From positions 127,488 to 191,487 of the forward strand of contig NZ_LN889802.1 of the NCBI RefSeq assembly GCF_900009145.1: a stretch of DNA of 64,000 nucleotides. The letters are read 5' to 3'. Origin of the DNA: Planktothrix tepida PCC 9214. Lineage in GTDB: Bacteria; Cyanobacteriota; Cyanobacteriia; Cyanobacteriales; Microcoleaceae. How positions within the stretch are numbered: position 1 is the stretch's first letter; every line of letters begins with the position of its first letter. The notes beneath the pieces are model-generated. The model ran no database searches. It was given only the letters and a program-made list of their open reading frames with translations, and was not told where the DNA came from. Shown piece by piece: positions 8,090 through 17,193 of the stretch. The translations under genes were made by a program, and so were the position numbers.

Positions 8090-9475
8090 ATGAACAATAA
8101 AGATAAAAAACTGCATCCGGGTTGGTGGATTTCAATTTTATATTTTGCCCAAGGATTTCCTTATACCGTTGTCAATACAATGTCAGTGGTTTTTTTAAAA
8201 GGATTAGGGGCGAGTAATGAATTAATTGGATTAACCAGTTTGTTATCCCTCCCTTGGGTGATGAAAGGATTATGGGGGCCAATTGTTGATATTTATTCAA
8301 CCAAACGGCGATGGATTTTAAGAATGGAAGTGTTATGTATAATTCTATTCTTAATTTTAGCATTGGGTGCACCATTTCCCTCAGCAATTCCCTTTTCCAT
8401 TGCAATTTTTTCCCTCATTGCCTTTGTTAGTGCTACCCATGATATCGCCATTGATGGCTTTTATTTAACGGTGTTAAATTTAGACCAACAGGCGTTTTAT
8501 GTAGGAGTTAGAAACACCGCTTATCGCATGGCGGTTTTAGCTGGAGGCGGTGGGTTAGTATTTTTAGCGGGACATATTGCTGAACAATATATTCAGGATA
8601 AAAATGCGAAGGGGGAAATTACATATAATCTGGTTCAGTTAGGTTTTTGGGGATCTGATTTTTCACTTCCTGCATTACAATGGGGATGGACGATTGCCTT
8701 TAGTCTTGCAAGTTTAATCTTTTTATTCATCTACGGATTTCAAAGAATTTATTTACCCTATTCCCCAAAACCAGTATTCTCAGAAACCGAAAATCTCTCA
8801 AATTCTGCTAATTTTATCAATTCCTTCAAAACCTATTTTACTCAATATAAAATTGGTTGGATTATCGCCTTTATTTTATTATTCCGTTTAGGAGATGCCT
8901 TAACCTTCAAAATGGCAACTCCTTTTTTAATGGATACACCCGCAAAAGGAGGGTTAGGGATTACCACCGCCGAAATTGGGATTCTATCAGGAACAGTTGG
9001 GGTGATTTTCCTATTATTTGGGGGACTATTAGGGGGATTCTTAATCGCCAAACAAGGGTTAAAAACCTGGATATGGCCGATGGCAATTTTACAAAATTTT
9101 ACCAATATCTTTTATTGGTTATTAGCCAAAACTCAACCGGAAATTTTTTGGGCTTATGTGGTTAATTCTCTTGAACAGTTTACCTATGGGTTAGGGGTAG
9201 CCGCCTATACAGTGTTTTTAATGCAAACTGTCCGTCCTGAATATAAAGCTTCCCATTATGCAATTACAACGGCATTTATGGCGGCTGGAGTATTAATTCC
9301 AGGAGTATTTAGTGGGTATATTCAAGCAGATTTAGGCTATCAAAACTACTTTTTATTAAGTGCAATGGCGGTAATTCCAGGTTTATTAACAATCTTCTTT
9401 ATTCCGATTAAAGATCAACACAATTTAAAATCTATCCCCCGACCCGGATTAGATGATGAAGACAGCGAAAGTTGA
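8090..9475 (+). CDS. MFS transporter, AmpG/PAT-like
   Basis: This is a membrane protein of 461 residues from the ATG at 8090; a TTG four codons upstream (8078) is a weaker start. About 12 hydrophobic segments are spread along it, with 'HDIAIDGFYLTVL' in the first half, typical of the AmpG/acetyl-CoA transporter (PAT) branch of the major facilitator superfamily. Members import muropeptides or export small metabolites through the cytoplasmic membrane. The substrate cannot be told. The stop at 9475 is about 100 bp before the start of the exported protein gene, so the two may share a transcript. Confidence 0.8.
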   Translation: MNNKDKKLHPGWWISILYFAQGFPYTVVNTMSVVFLKGLGASNELIGLTSLLSLPWVMKGLWGPIVDIYSTKRRWILRMEVLCIILFLILALGAPFPSAIPFSIAIFSLIAFVSATHDIAIDGFYLTVLNLDQQAFYVGVRNTAYRMAVLAGGGGLVFLAGHIAEQYIQDKNAKGEITYNLVQLGFWGSDFSLPALQWGWTIAFSLASLIFLFIYGFQRIYLPYSPKPVFSETENLSNSANFINSFKTYFTQYKIGWIIAFILLFRLGDALTFKMATPFLMDTPAKGGLGITTAEIGILSGTVGVIFLLFGGLLGGFLIAKQGLKTWIWPMAILQNFTNIFYWLLAKTQPEIFWAYVVNSLEQFTYGLGVAAYTVFLMQTVRPEYKASHYAITTAFMAAGVLIPGVFSGYIQADLGYQNYFLLSAMAVIPGLLTIFFIPIKDQHNLKSIPRPGLDDEDSES

Positions 9476-9576
9476 TAAAAGACTCTAGTATAAACGAGCT
9501 TAACCTAAAAAAGACTGATCTTTTTAGCTCTATTCCCTGTTCCCTACTATACAACAATTTTGGAGTAAAATCAACC

Positions 9577-10029
9577 ATGAAAACCTTATCAATTGTGGCT
9601 GCATTAATGGGTTTATCGATTAGCGGTTTTAGCTATTCTTCTAGTTCTGCTAATCCTAATACTTTGTTAGCGAATTCCTCCATTAATCAACAACACAATT
9701 CTACTATCGCTCAAAATTCTATGGCGGTTGAACAATTTATTGTTCGAGGTGCAGAACCTTTTTGGAATATTACGATTAACCGCAATAATATTATCTATTC
9801 CACTCCCGATATTAAAGAGAAAAAATACCCCTTTACTCCACCTTTGACCGCCGAAGGTCGTCCGAGAGATTTAGTGCGGGTTTATCGCCTTAATGGTCAA
9901 CCGAGTGGAACATTAATTATCAAAAAGGTTAATAGTTGTAGCGATTCAATGTCGGATAAAGTTTATCCTTATAGCGCGACTCTCATTTTAGGAAATAAAG
10001 TTTTTGACGGTTGCGCTGAGAAAAAATAA
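9577..10029 (+). CDS. Exported protein of the COG3650 type
   Basis: The start at 9577 gives a 150-residue protein with a good signal peptide (MKTLSIVAALMGLSISGFSY). An in-frame TTG 35 codons upstream would bury that signal, so it is rejected. After a Ser/Asn-rich linker the domain begins 'VRGAEPFWNITINRNNIIY', the hallmark GxEPFWN stretch of small periplasmic or lipoprotein-like proteins of unknown role. There is no lipobox cysteine. Two cysteines near the C-terminus (NSCSDSMSD, FDGCAEKK) could form a disulphide. Confidence 0.75.
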   Translation: MKTLSIVAALMGLSISGFSYSSSSANPNTLLANSSINQQHNSTIAQNSMAVEQFIVRGAEPFWNITINRNNIIYSTPDIKEKKYPFTPPLTAEGRPRDLVRVYRLNGQPSGTLIIKKVNSCSDSMSDKVYPYSATLILGNKVFDGCAEKK

Positions 10030-10054
10030 CCTTATTCTAATCAGAAAACCATTT

Positions 10055-10087
10055 TAGGGTGCGTGTAGCTTTGTCTTCCGCACCCTA
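10055..10087. terminator. Hairpin TAGGGTGCG/CGCACCCTA between convergent genes
   Basis: A 9-bp perfect stem lies between the stops of the exported-protein gene (+) and the pentapeptide-RidA gene (-). No long T-run follows. It may act as a bidirectional terminator or be a dispersed repeat. Confidence 0.45.
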
Positions 10088-10092
10088 CCAGT

Positions 10093-11229
10093 TTAGAGAA
10101 CAGCAATACACTCGATTTCTACTAATACATCCTTGGGAAGACGAGACACTTCCACCGTCGCCCTAGCGGGGGCTGTTTCGGGTTTAAAATATTTAGAATA
10201 AACTTCATTAACTTGGGTAAAATCGTTCATATCCTTTAAGAAGATTGTGGTTTTAACGACGTTTTCCCAAGTCGCACCCGCTTCGGTTAATACCGCTTCT
10301 AAATTTGACATCACTCTTTCGGTTTGTTTGATAACATCATCGGGATAAAGAATTTGATTAATGCGGGGGTCAATGGCAATTTGTCCTGATAAAAAGATCA
10401 TGTTATTGACCATTACTGCTTGATTATAAGGGCCAACAGGGTTGGGAGCGTTTTCGGTTTTAATGATTTTGCGAGTCATGGTTTCTTGTGTGTCCAATAA
10501 TGTTTCTATTGATTCTGATAAATTAGGAGTGTTCTCTTCAGGTTGATAGAGTTCTCCATCAGGCATAATTGTATCTGTAAAGTTAACATTTTCAAGGTTA
10601 GCCCCATAAATATTAGCATTTGTTAAGTCTGCTTGTGTTAAGTTTGCACCCTCTAAATTTGCCTTAACTAGATTAGCTCCTCGCAAATCAGCTTTTGTGA
10701 GATTAGCATTTTTAAGTATTGCTTTTTTTAAATTAGCATTTTCAAGATTGGCACATTGCAAATTGGCATTTATAAAGTTTACTGATGATAAATTTACATC
10801 ACTTAAGTTAGCAAAATTTAAGTTAGATGATATAAAATTACATCCTTCAAACTTTCCCCCTCTTAAATTAGCTCGACTTAAATTTGCATTTGTAAAATCT
10901 GCTCTATTCAGACTACAATTTGTAAAATCTGCTCCTGTTAAATTTGATCTTGTAAAGTCTGCTCTATTCAGAATAGAACCTGTTAAATTAGCTCCTGTCA
11001 AATTGGATTGAGATATATAGGCTTGCTCAAGGTAAACTGATCTTAATTCGGTATAACTGAGATTGGCACCACATAATATAGCACGGCTTAATTTTGCACC
11101 TGCTAAATTAGCGCCAGACAATTGAATACTATCTAAATCTGTTCCTTCAAGGTTAACATTAACTAATTGTACGTTCTGAAAGTTACGTTCACCTTTAGAG
11201 CGTTTTTCTAAAAATTCTTTGATGTCCAT
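10093..11229 (-). CDS. Pentapeptide-repeat / RidA fusion protein
   Basis: This is a single 378-residue frame with two parts. Residues about 18-225 are pentapeptide repeats (ANLAG, ADFTN, ANLRG, ADLTN). After a 25-residue acidic linker (GELYQPEENTPNLSESIETL) a complete RidA/YjgF domain starts at residue 252 with MTRKIIKTENAPNPVGPYNQ. RidA hydrolyses reactive enamine/imine intermediates from amino-acid metabolism; the substrate-binding Arg lies in 'APARATVEVSRLP' and 'FLSGQIAIDP' is also present. RidA is normally a free-standing protein of about 128 residues. The internal Met could allow separate translation, but only a weak ribosome binding site (AAGAAA) precedes it. The fusion is the odd point here. 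Confidence 0.85.
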   Translation of the reverse strand: MDIKEFLEKRSKGERNFQNVQLVNVNLEGTDLDSIQLSGANLAGAKLSRAILCGANLSYTELRSVYLEQAYISQSNLTGANLTGSILNRADFTRSNLTGADFTNCSLNRADFTNANLSRANLRGGKFEGCNFISSNLNFANLSDVNLSSVNFINANLQCANLENANLKKAILKNANLTKADLRGANLVKANLEGANLTQADLTNANIYGANLENVNFTDTIMPDGELYQPEENTPNLSESIETLLDTQETMTRKIIKTENAPNPVGPYNQAVMVNNMIFLSGQIAIDPRINQILYPDDVIKQTERVMSNLEAVLTEAGATWENVVKTTIFLKDMNDFTQVNEVYSKYFKPETAPARATVEVSRLPKDVLVEIECIAVL

Positions 11230-11286
11230 AATTCACTTCTTGATTATCCTTATATTAGTTTATCATTAATATCAACTCCTAAAAAT

Positions 11287-11407
11287 CCTCGTTCCAAGGC
11301 AGAGCCTTGGAATGCTAAATAGAGGCTCTGCCTCTGTTATAATATTATGATAGTCTTCTGGTGGCAGAGCCACCTTAATAGCATTTCTAGGTAGAACCTA
11401 GAAACGA
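11287..11407. repeat. MITE-like repeat with CTCGTTCC...ACGAG ends
   Basis: A roughly 120-bp intergenic element begins CTCGTTCCAAGGCAGAGCC and ends TTCTAGGTAGAACCTAGAAACGAG-like. Its outer ends are inverted (CTCGTT and AACGAG) and it contains internal palindromes such as CCAAGGCAGAGCCTTGG and GGCTCTGCC. It has no coding capacity. It resembles small non-autonomous repeats found in many cyanobacterial genomes. Confidence 0.6.
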
Positions 11408-11497
11408 GTAAAACAAGATTTCATAGCAATTACAAATAATAGCCAATAACTGTTATGATCAAAAATTGCGCTTAAATTAATATAGGAAATCCTAAAC

Positions 11498-13060
11498 ATG
11501 GCTGCAAATGAAACCCGCAATGAAGTAGAAGTTCGTTCTCAGAAAGTCGATGACTTGAGAGAATTGGGAATAGAACCCTATCCGAGTCACTCCCTTCAAC
11601 GGTCACATACGACCCAAGAGATTAAAGATTTATTCGCACAACCGGGGAAAGAATTAAATGATGGAGAAAGCGACCCCGACGCTGTTCCTTTAACTGTTTG
11701 TGGACGTATTACCTTTAAACGGGATAGTGGAAGTATTGGGTTTATTGGGTTAACCGATATTGCGGGAACCATTCAACTCAAACTAGAGAAAAAATTAGTC
11801 ACAGGCGAAACCGGATTATCCTTTAATCAAGTTAAAAAATATCTGGATTTAGGAGATTTTATTGCCGCCGAAGGAATAGGATGTCGCACAAACCGAGGGG
11901 AATTATCCGTACAAGTAGAACGGATTTTTGTGATTTCTAAAGCAACGATGCCTTTTCCTGATTCCTATTATGGAATTAATGACCCGGAATTGTGTCGTCG
12001 CCATCGAGAAATTGATTTAGTGAGTAATCCTAAATCTTTAGAAACCTTTAAAGTTAGAAATCGGATTCTCAAAAGGATTCGGATGTATTTATGGGATAAT
12101 GAATTTGAGGAATTAGAAACCCCCGTATTACAAGCTATTTATGGTGGTGCGGCGGCGCGTCCTTTTGTCACCCATCATAATGCTTTAGATATTAATTTAT
12201 ATCTACGAATTGCTACCGAACTGCATTTAAAACGAGCAATTTGTGGAGGTTTTGAACGAGTCTTTGAAATGGGAAGAGTCTTTAGAAATGAAGGCATTGA
12301 TAGCACCCATAATCCAGAATTCACTTCTATTGAAGTTTATCAAGCTTATGCTGATTATTTTGATGTTATGACTTTAGTAGAAGATGTAATTTGTGCCGTT
12401 GCTGCGGATGTATTAGGAGAACAAACTGAAATTGAATATCAAGGTCAAGTGATTAGTTTGGAACGGAAATATAACTATTCTGAACAATATCCGACCTTTA
12501 CGGGGAACCATTGGAAAGTTCAAACTATGGTGGAAGCGGTGCGAGAAAAAACAGGCTTAGATTTTGATACCTTAGAATTAGATGAAGCTCTAAAATCGGC
12601 TGAAAATTTAGGGTTACATTTATCAAAATTAGATACTCAAAGTTTAGGCTATGTTCTCTATGCTGTTTTTGATAAATTAGTTTCTCCTCAATTAATGCAA
12701 CCGACTTTTATTACGGAATTTCCGGTAGAAGTCAGTCCTTTAGCAAAACGTCATCGTTCTAAACCGGGATTTGTAGAACGGTTTGAGTTATTTATTCACG
12801 GAACAGAATATTCTAATGGTTTTTCGGAATTAAATGATCCTAAAGACCAACGGAAACGATTTGAAGAACAATTAGCGCAGCGAAATGCAGGGGATGAAGA
12901 AGCACATCCAATGGATGAAGACTTTATTCAAGCACTTTCTTTAGGAATGCCAAATTGTGGGGGAATGGGAATTGGAATTGATCGATTAATCATGTTATTT
13001 ACGAATACCGCTAGTATTCGAGATGTGATTATGTTCCCCACGATGCGAACCTCTATTTAA
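11498..13060 (+). CDS. lysS: Lysyl-tRNA synthetase, class II
   Basis: This is a 520-residue enzyme that charges tRNA-Lys. The N-terminal OB-fold anticodon-binding domain (about 45-160) includes 'VCGRITFKRDSGSIGFIGL'. The class II core contains motif 1 near 'DLVSNPKSLETFKVRNRILKR', motif 2 'FEMGRVFRNEGIDSTHNPEF' and motif 3 'GGMGIGIDRLIMLF', with 'EFPVEVSPLAKRHR' specific to LysRS. Length matches the family. The start ATG at 11498 is preceded by AGGAAA. The gene stands alone and cytoplasmic expression is expected to be constitutive. Confidence 0.97.
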   Translation: MAANETRNEVEVRSQKVDDLRELGIEPYPSHSLQRSHTTQEIKDLFAQPGKELNDGESDPDAVPLTVCGRITFKRDSGSIGFIGLTDIAGTIQLKLEKKLVTGETGLSFNQVKKYLDLGDFIAAEGIGCRTNRGELSVQVERIFVISKATMPFPDSYYGINDPELCRRHREIDLVSNPKSLETFKVRNRILKRIRMYLWDNEFEELETPVLQAIYGGAAARPFVTHHNALDINLYLRIATELHLKRAICGGFERVFEMGRVFRNEGIDSTHNPEFTSIEVYQAYADYFDVMTLVEDVICAVAADVLGEQTEIEYQGQVISLERKYNYSEQYPTFTGNHWKVQTMVEAVREKTGLDFDTLELDEALKSAENLGLHLSKLDTQSLGYVLYAVFDKLVSPQLMQPTFITEFPVEVSPLAKRHRSKPGFVERFELFIHGTEYSNGFSELNDPKDQRKRFEEQLAQRNAGDEEAHPMDEDFIQALSLGMPNCGGMGIGIDRLIMLFTNTASIRDVIMFPTMRTSI

Positions 13061-13110
13061 CGTTAGATTCCATCCTTAAATCTGTGCTACAGATGATCCC
13101 TTAAAATCCA

Positions 13111-13136
13111 AGAGACGCGCCATGGCGCGTCTCTAC
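13111..13136. repeat. Palindromic interspersed repeat (GAGACGCGCCATGGC family), copy a
   Basis: A perfect 24-bp palindrome with half-site AGAGACGCGCCA centred on CCATGG, followed by AC, lies between lysS and the cyclase gene. Related copies occur at 36502-36529 (degenerate), 38656-38683 (inside a tnpB gene) and 44917-44944. It is a dispersed cyanobacterial palindrome that could also act as a terminator hairpin. Confidence 0.8.
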
Positions 13137-13144
13137 ATTGAAAA

Positions 13145-15142
13145 TTAGGAGGTTGAATTACTGTTTTCATGAAGATGATTAATAACTCGATAAACTTTGA
13201 TTTTTTGTAATTTTCCTTTTAAAGGTAATTCTCCCCAAAATTCTACGTTATATTGTTCATTCAAATAAATTAATGTTTCATAAGCAATTAAAATTCGACA
13301 GGTATCAACTTGACGCTCTTTTAAACAGCTTTCTAAACGAGAAGCGGTATTTACACTATCTCCTATTACCCCATATTCTAACCGATTTTTTCCGCCTAAA
13401 CTACCAACAACTACTGGCCCGGTAAAGATTCCTACCCGCATTTCAACCACAGGTAAACCTCGTTTTTGCCAATCTTGATTGACCGTTTCTAAGCGCTGAC
13501 GAATAGATAACGCACAATTGACAGCCTGTTGAGCTTTGGTCGCAATTTCAGCTTCTGTTTTACTCGCAACCGGAACTCCAAATACAGCCATGACACCATC
13601 CCCCATAAATTTATTCACAATGCCATGATGGGTTTGAACTTCTTCGGTAATAATATTTAGATATTCATTTAACCATCCCATAATAAATTCGGGAGATTCC
13701 GCTTCTGAAAGGGTACTAAAATTTTTAATATCCGAAAAAAACACCGTTGCAGTTAATTTTTGCCAAGGTAAACGACCGGATTCTAATAAATTTGACCGTC
13801 CTTTCCATAACGCATCAGCAATTTCTGGGGAGGTTTGTTGTCCTAATAAACGCATTACCGTTTTTTGTTGTTTTTGAGATTGATATTCTCGATTAATAAC
13901 CCCTAAAATAACCGTTAAAATTAAAGCTACACTCGGAGAAATAAGGGGAATCCACCCTTGATTTAAAAAAACTAAAAAGCTGATTCCGCCTAATGCTGTT
14001 AATAGTAGTCCTGTTCCTAATAAAAGGTAGGAATATCGAGAAGAAAATTCAGATAAAATTAGACCTGCGATCGCCCAAATTAAAATCCATAATAATTCTT
14101 GACGTTCTGACAGAAACCAAAACAGAGATTCTTCCTCTAAAACCACACTCAATAACTGACTGGTCATTTGAGCTAAATTAACCACACCGGGCAATTTTGG
14201 CATCCGATTATTCCCAGTATTGAGAGGGGTTAAGACCGAATCTCGTAAACTCGGCGCACTCACTCCAATTAGCACAATTTTATCTTTAATCCAGGCAGAA
14301 TTAACCTTTCCTTCTAATACATCGATTAACGAAACTTGACGAATTGCATCAGGAGCGTGACGATAATTAACCAAAATTTGAGAACCCCCAATGACAGATT
14401 GATAACTCCCATCATTCGGTTTGAGTTTGGGAAAAGCAATTGATCCTAGTTGATAATCTAAATTCTGATTAAGTTTGGGTTTAATGTTTTTACAAGGAAT
14501 ACTTGAATGTAAAGGAGTGTAGCCGGGACAGTCAGCGTTTAAATAGGTTAAAACTAAACGCAGAGGTAAAGATAAACGGTTAATTTTCCCATCCCAATTA
14601 AACATTAAATGGCGACGGGATACCCCATCTGGATCCAGGGGGACATCTACCGTTCCCACCTGTTGAGGAGGAACTCTAGGGGGGGGTAAAATACGATCCG
14701 CTTCGCTATTTCCAACGCTCATGACTGCGATAAAATTGGGTTGTTTCATTTGCTCAATTAAAGCTTGATGACCGGGTTCTTGGGGTACGTTTCGAGCTAT
14801 ATCTAACCCGATAACGGCGGCTTGTTCCTGTTGTAATTTAGCTAAAACTTGAGCAATAATTTCATCGGACAACGGCCATTGTTTAAGGCGGTTAATATCA
14901 GTTTCTGTAATTTCTACCACTAAGAGTCTAGGATCGGGTTGATGGTAAGGACGCAGTTGTACCATCCGATCATAAACCCGCAGTTCTAACCCTTGAAACA
15001 AACCCCATTGCTTGAGTCCACCCACTCCCATTGTAATCATCAATAGGGTCAAAATTAACTTTAAAAATTCCCCGAATTGTAAGGATGTTTCATCATGTTG
15101 AGAAAGCCACTGTTTCCAGACAAAAGATTTGCGATCGCTCAT
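13145..15142 (-). CDS. CHASE2-domain adenylate/guanylate cyclase
   Basis: This is a 665-residue membrane enzyme. A transmembrane helix at about 28-48 is followed by an extracytoplasmic CHASE2 sensor (about 50-340), three closely spaced transmembrane helices (about 345-420), then a class III nucleotidyl cyclase domain (about 460-650). Catalytic features are metal Asp in 'FFSDIKNFS' and 'KFMGDGVMAVFG', the Lys before that motif favouring ATP, and the Asn/Arg pair in 'VIGDSVNTASRLES'. It should make cAMP in response to an unknown external signal. CHASE2 cyclases are abundant in filamentous cyanobacteria. It starts at ATG 15142, next to a HIP1 site. Confidence 0.93.
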   Translation of the reverse strand: MSDRKSFVWKQWLSQHDETSLQFGEFLKLILTLLMITMGVGGLKQWGLFQGLELRVYDRMVQLRPYHQPDPRLLVVEITETDINRLKQWPLSDEIIAQVLAKLQQEQAAVIGLDIARNVPQEPGHQALIEQMKQPNFIAVMSVGNSEADRILPPPRVPPQQVGTVDVPLDPDGVSRRHLMFNWDGKINRLSLPLRLVLTYLNADCPGYTPLHSSIPCKNIKPKLNQNLDYQLGSIAFPKLKPNDGSYQSVIGGSQILVNYRHAPDAIRQVSLIDVLEGKVNSAWIKDKIVLIGVSAPSLRDSVLTPLNTGNNRMPKLPGVVNLAQMTSQLLSVVLEEESLFWFLSERQELLWILIWAIAGLILSEFSSRYSYLLLGTGLLLTALGGISFLVFLNQGWIPLISPSVALILTVILGVINREYQSQKQQKTVMRLLGQQTSPEIADALWKGRSNLLESGRLPWQKLTATVFFSDIKNFSTLSEAESPEFIMGWLNEYLNIITEEVQTHHGIVNKFMGDGVMAVFGVPVASKTEAEIATKAQQAVNCALSIRQRLETVNQDWQKRGLPVVEMRVGIFTGPVVVGSLGGKNRLEYGVIGDSVNTASRLESCLKERQVDTCRILIAYETLIYLNEQYNVEFWGELPLKGKLQKIKVYRVINHLHENSNSTS

Positions 15143-15202
15143 TGCATTCGCCTATTTAAAATTTTATATTACTTTTTTTATAAAGATTAGATCCGGGAGT
15201 TG

Positions 15203-15219
15203 GGGTTAACTGTTAACCC
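15203..15219. promoter_or_regulatory. Palindrome GGGTTAAC-T-GTTAACCC
   Basis: A perfect 8-bp inverted repeat with a one-base spacer lies in the 338-bp gap between the divergent CHASE2 cyclase and GGDEF genes, about 60 bp upstream of the cyclase start. It could be a dimeric regulator site. No factor is assigned. Confidence 0.35.
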
Positions 15220-15480
15220 ATCTTCCCTAAAGCCAATCCTCTAAACCCTGATTCTGACGCTGTACACCCTGATTTTTCGATCAGCCAAATGTAAAGGAGC
15301 TTATAATCTAATTCTAGGTCAATTTTAGATAACTTTGATGATTGTTTGCGATTCAATTCGGCTGGGTGTTACCCGAATTAGTGATAAAATTTTAGGATGT
15401 AGTTTATCATTAGGCTTTATCACTCCTTAAGCAATCTTATCATTATCATTTTCTCAGGTAAACCTTCACAACGCTGTTCA

Positions 15481-17112
15481 ATGGGTTTTATCTATCATCT
15501 ACTTGAAAATATGAAAATAGACGATCAGGAAAAAGATGGGCAGAAATCTCTGCGAATTATTTGTGCAGTCGGATTAGTAATAATAGTGGCTACCGTTTTG
15601 GGGATTGAACTTTTCTATTCTTATCAATTTAAGGCTCGAAATACAGAGCAAAATATTCGGAATATCGCTCAACTTGTAGCTCAGAATATTTCCTATAAAT
15701 TAAACTCTAAACAGGGTTTAAGTTTTTTCCAAAAAAATTTTGATTCTTCAGTTTTAAACCGTGAAATTCAAGGGATCAACCTAGATAATCGGGGTGTAAT
15801 TGAAATTATAGATTTAAAATTAAGACTAATCACTAGAGAACCCCACCTATCTTCTGATAAAAATCGATTATTACAACTTGTGGCTTTACAAAAATTTATT
15901 AAAGAGAATCAAAGCCAAAAAATTGAGATATTAATATCTCCTAGGGATGGAAAAAAAAGCATTTATGGAATTCAAAGAATTGAAGGTTATCCCTTAATTA
16001 TTTTAATAGAGTTGCCTTTATTTGATGTGTTTTTGACTTGGTATATTAAAGTAATGATATATGGATTTTTATTTTTATTATTGATAATTTTATTGATGAC
16101 TTTAATTAAGAGAGAAAACAATTATTTACAGCAAACTCAAGAATTAATGACCCGTTTTGTAGCAATGGAATCGGCAGATGATATGATTGTAATTACTAGC
16201 AAAGATGGAACAATTGAATATGTCAACCCTGCCTTTACAAAGATTACAGGCTATCAGGCAAACGAAGTGATTGGAAAGAAACCTTCTCTGTTAAAAAGTG
16301 GTCGTCAAAACAAAGAATTTTATCAACGCTTGTGGAAAACTATTTTATCAGGAAAAGGCTGGAAAGGAGAATTAGTTAACTCCAAAAAAGATGGGACGAC
16401 TTATTATGAAGAAATGACGATTGCACCTGTTAAAAATTCTCTTAATGAAATTATTCGCTTTGTTGCTGTTAAACGGGATATTAGCGATCGCAAACAATTA
16501 GAAGCTCAATTAGCTTGGTTAGCTCATTTTGATAAATTAACAGGATTACCTAATCGTGTTTTATTTTTTGACCGTTTAGAACGAGCGATCACCCAAGCCC
16601 AACGACAACAAACGCGGTTTGCTGTTCTTTTTATTGATTTAGATGGGTTTAAATTAGTAAATGATTGTTTAGGACATCAAAGTGGTGATTTAGTATTGCA
16701 GGAGGTCGCGAAACGATTATCTTTATCTGTCCGAAAATCCGATACGGTTGCCCGCATGGGAGGGGATGAATTTACCTTAATTTTAGGTAATATTTCTCAA
16801 AAAAATGATGTGATTAAAATTGCTCAGACGATTCTTTTAACACTCTCTAAACGTTGTGTAGTCAACGGTCATGAATGTCAAATTGGAGCCAGTATTGGCA
16901 TTAGTTTTTATCCTGATGATGGAACAGATTTAGAAACCTTAGTTAATAAAGCTGATGCAGCCATGTATAGGGGCAAACATCAAGGAAAAAACCGCTATGA
17001 ATTTGCCTCAACCGAGGAAAGCGTAACCGTCTGCATCAATCATTTTATCCCCCTTTCGGATCTTGAGACTCAGGGAGAGGGGGAGAAGGGGACTAGGGGA
17101 CTAGGGGACTAG
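15481..17112 (+). CDS. Membrane PAS-GGDEF diguanylate cyclase
   Basis: This is a 543-residue protein. A transmembrane helix at about 26-48 precedes an extracytoplasmic segment (about 50-185) and a second helix (about 188-209). A PAS/PAC domain (about 222-345, 'GTIEYVNPAFTKITGYQANEVIG') and a GGDEF domain (about 350-520) follow. The active-site motif GGDEF is intact ('ARMGGDEFTLIL') and 'FDKLTGLPNRVLF' marks its start, so it should make cyclic di-GMP. An alternative ATG lies 10 codons downstream. The last 15 or so residues (ETQGEGEKGTRGLGD) are encoded by a short tandem repeat and are probably a read-through tail. Confidence 0.92.
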   Translation: MGFIYHLLENMKIDDQEKDGQKSLRIICAVGLVIIVATVLGIELFYSYQFKARNTEQNIRNIAQLVAQNISYKLNSKQGLSFFQKNFDSSVLNREIQGINLDNRGVIEIIDLKLRLITREPHLSSDKNRLLQLVALQKFIKENQSQKIEILISPRDGKKSIYGIQRIEGYPLIILIELPLFDVFLTWYIKVMIYGFLFLLLIILLMTLIKRENNYLQQTQELMTRFVAMESADDMIVITSKDGTIEYVNPAFTKITGYQANEVIGKKPSLLKSGRQNKEFYQRLWKTILSGKGWKGELVNSKKDGTTYYEEMTIAPVKNSLNEIIRFVAVKRDISDRKQLEAQLAWLAHFDKLTGLPNRVLFFDRLERAITQAQRQQTRFAVLFIDLDGFKLVNDCLGHQSGDLVLQEVAKRLSLSVRKSDTVARMGGDEFTLILGNISQKNDVIKIAQTILLTLSKRCVVNGHECQIGASIGISFYPDDGTDLETLVNKADAAMYRGKHQGKNRYEFASTEESVTVCINHFIPLSDLETQGEGEKGTRGLGD

Positions 17113-17190
17113 GGAATGACGGGGACGGAGGGAGGGGGAAAGAGTAACCAACAGTCATTCCTCCTCCACTGATAACTGATAACTGATAAC
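17068..17190. repeat. Short tandem repeats (AGGGGACT, CTGATAA)
   Basis: A G-rich tandem tract of the unit GGGGACTA overlaps the 3' end of the GGDEF gene (about 17088-17115). A separate run of the heptamer CTGATAA lies at about 17168-17190. Both are typical short tandemly repeated repetitive sequences of filamentous cyanobacteria. Confidence 0.7.
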
Positions 17191-17193
17191 TGA

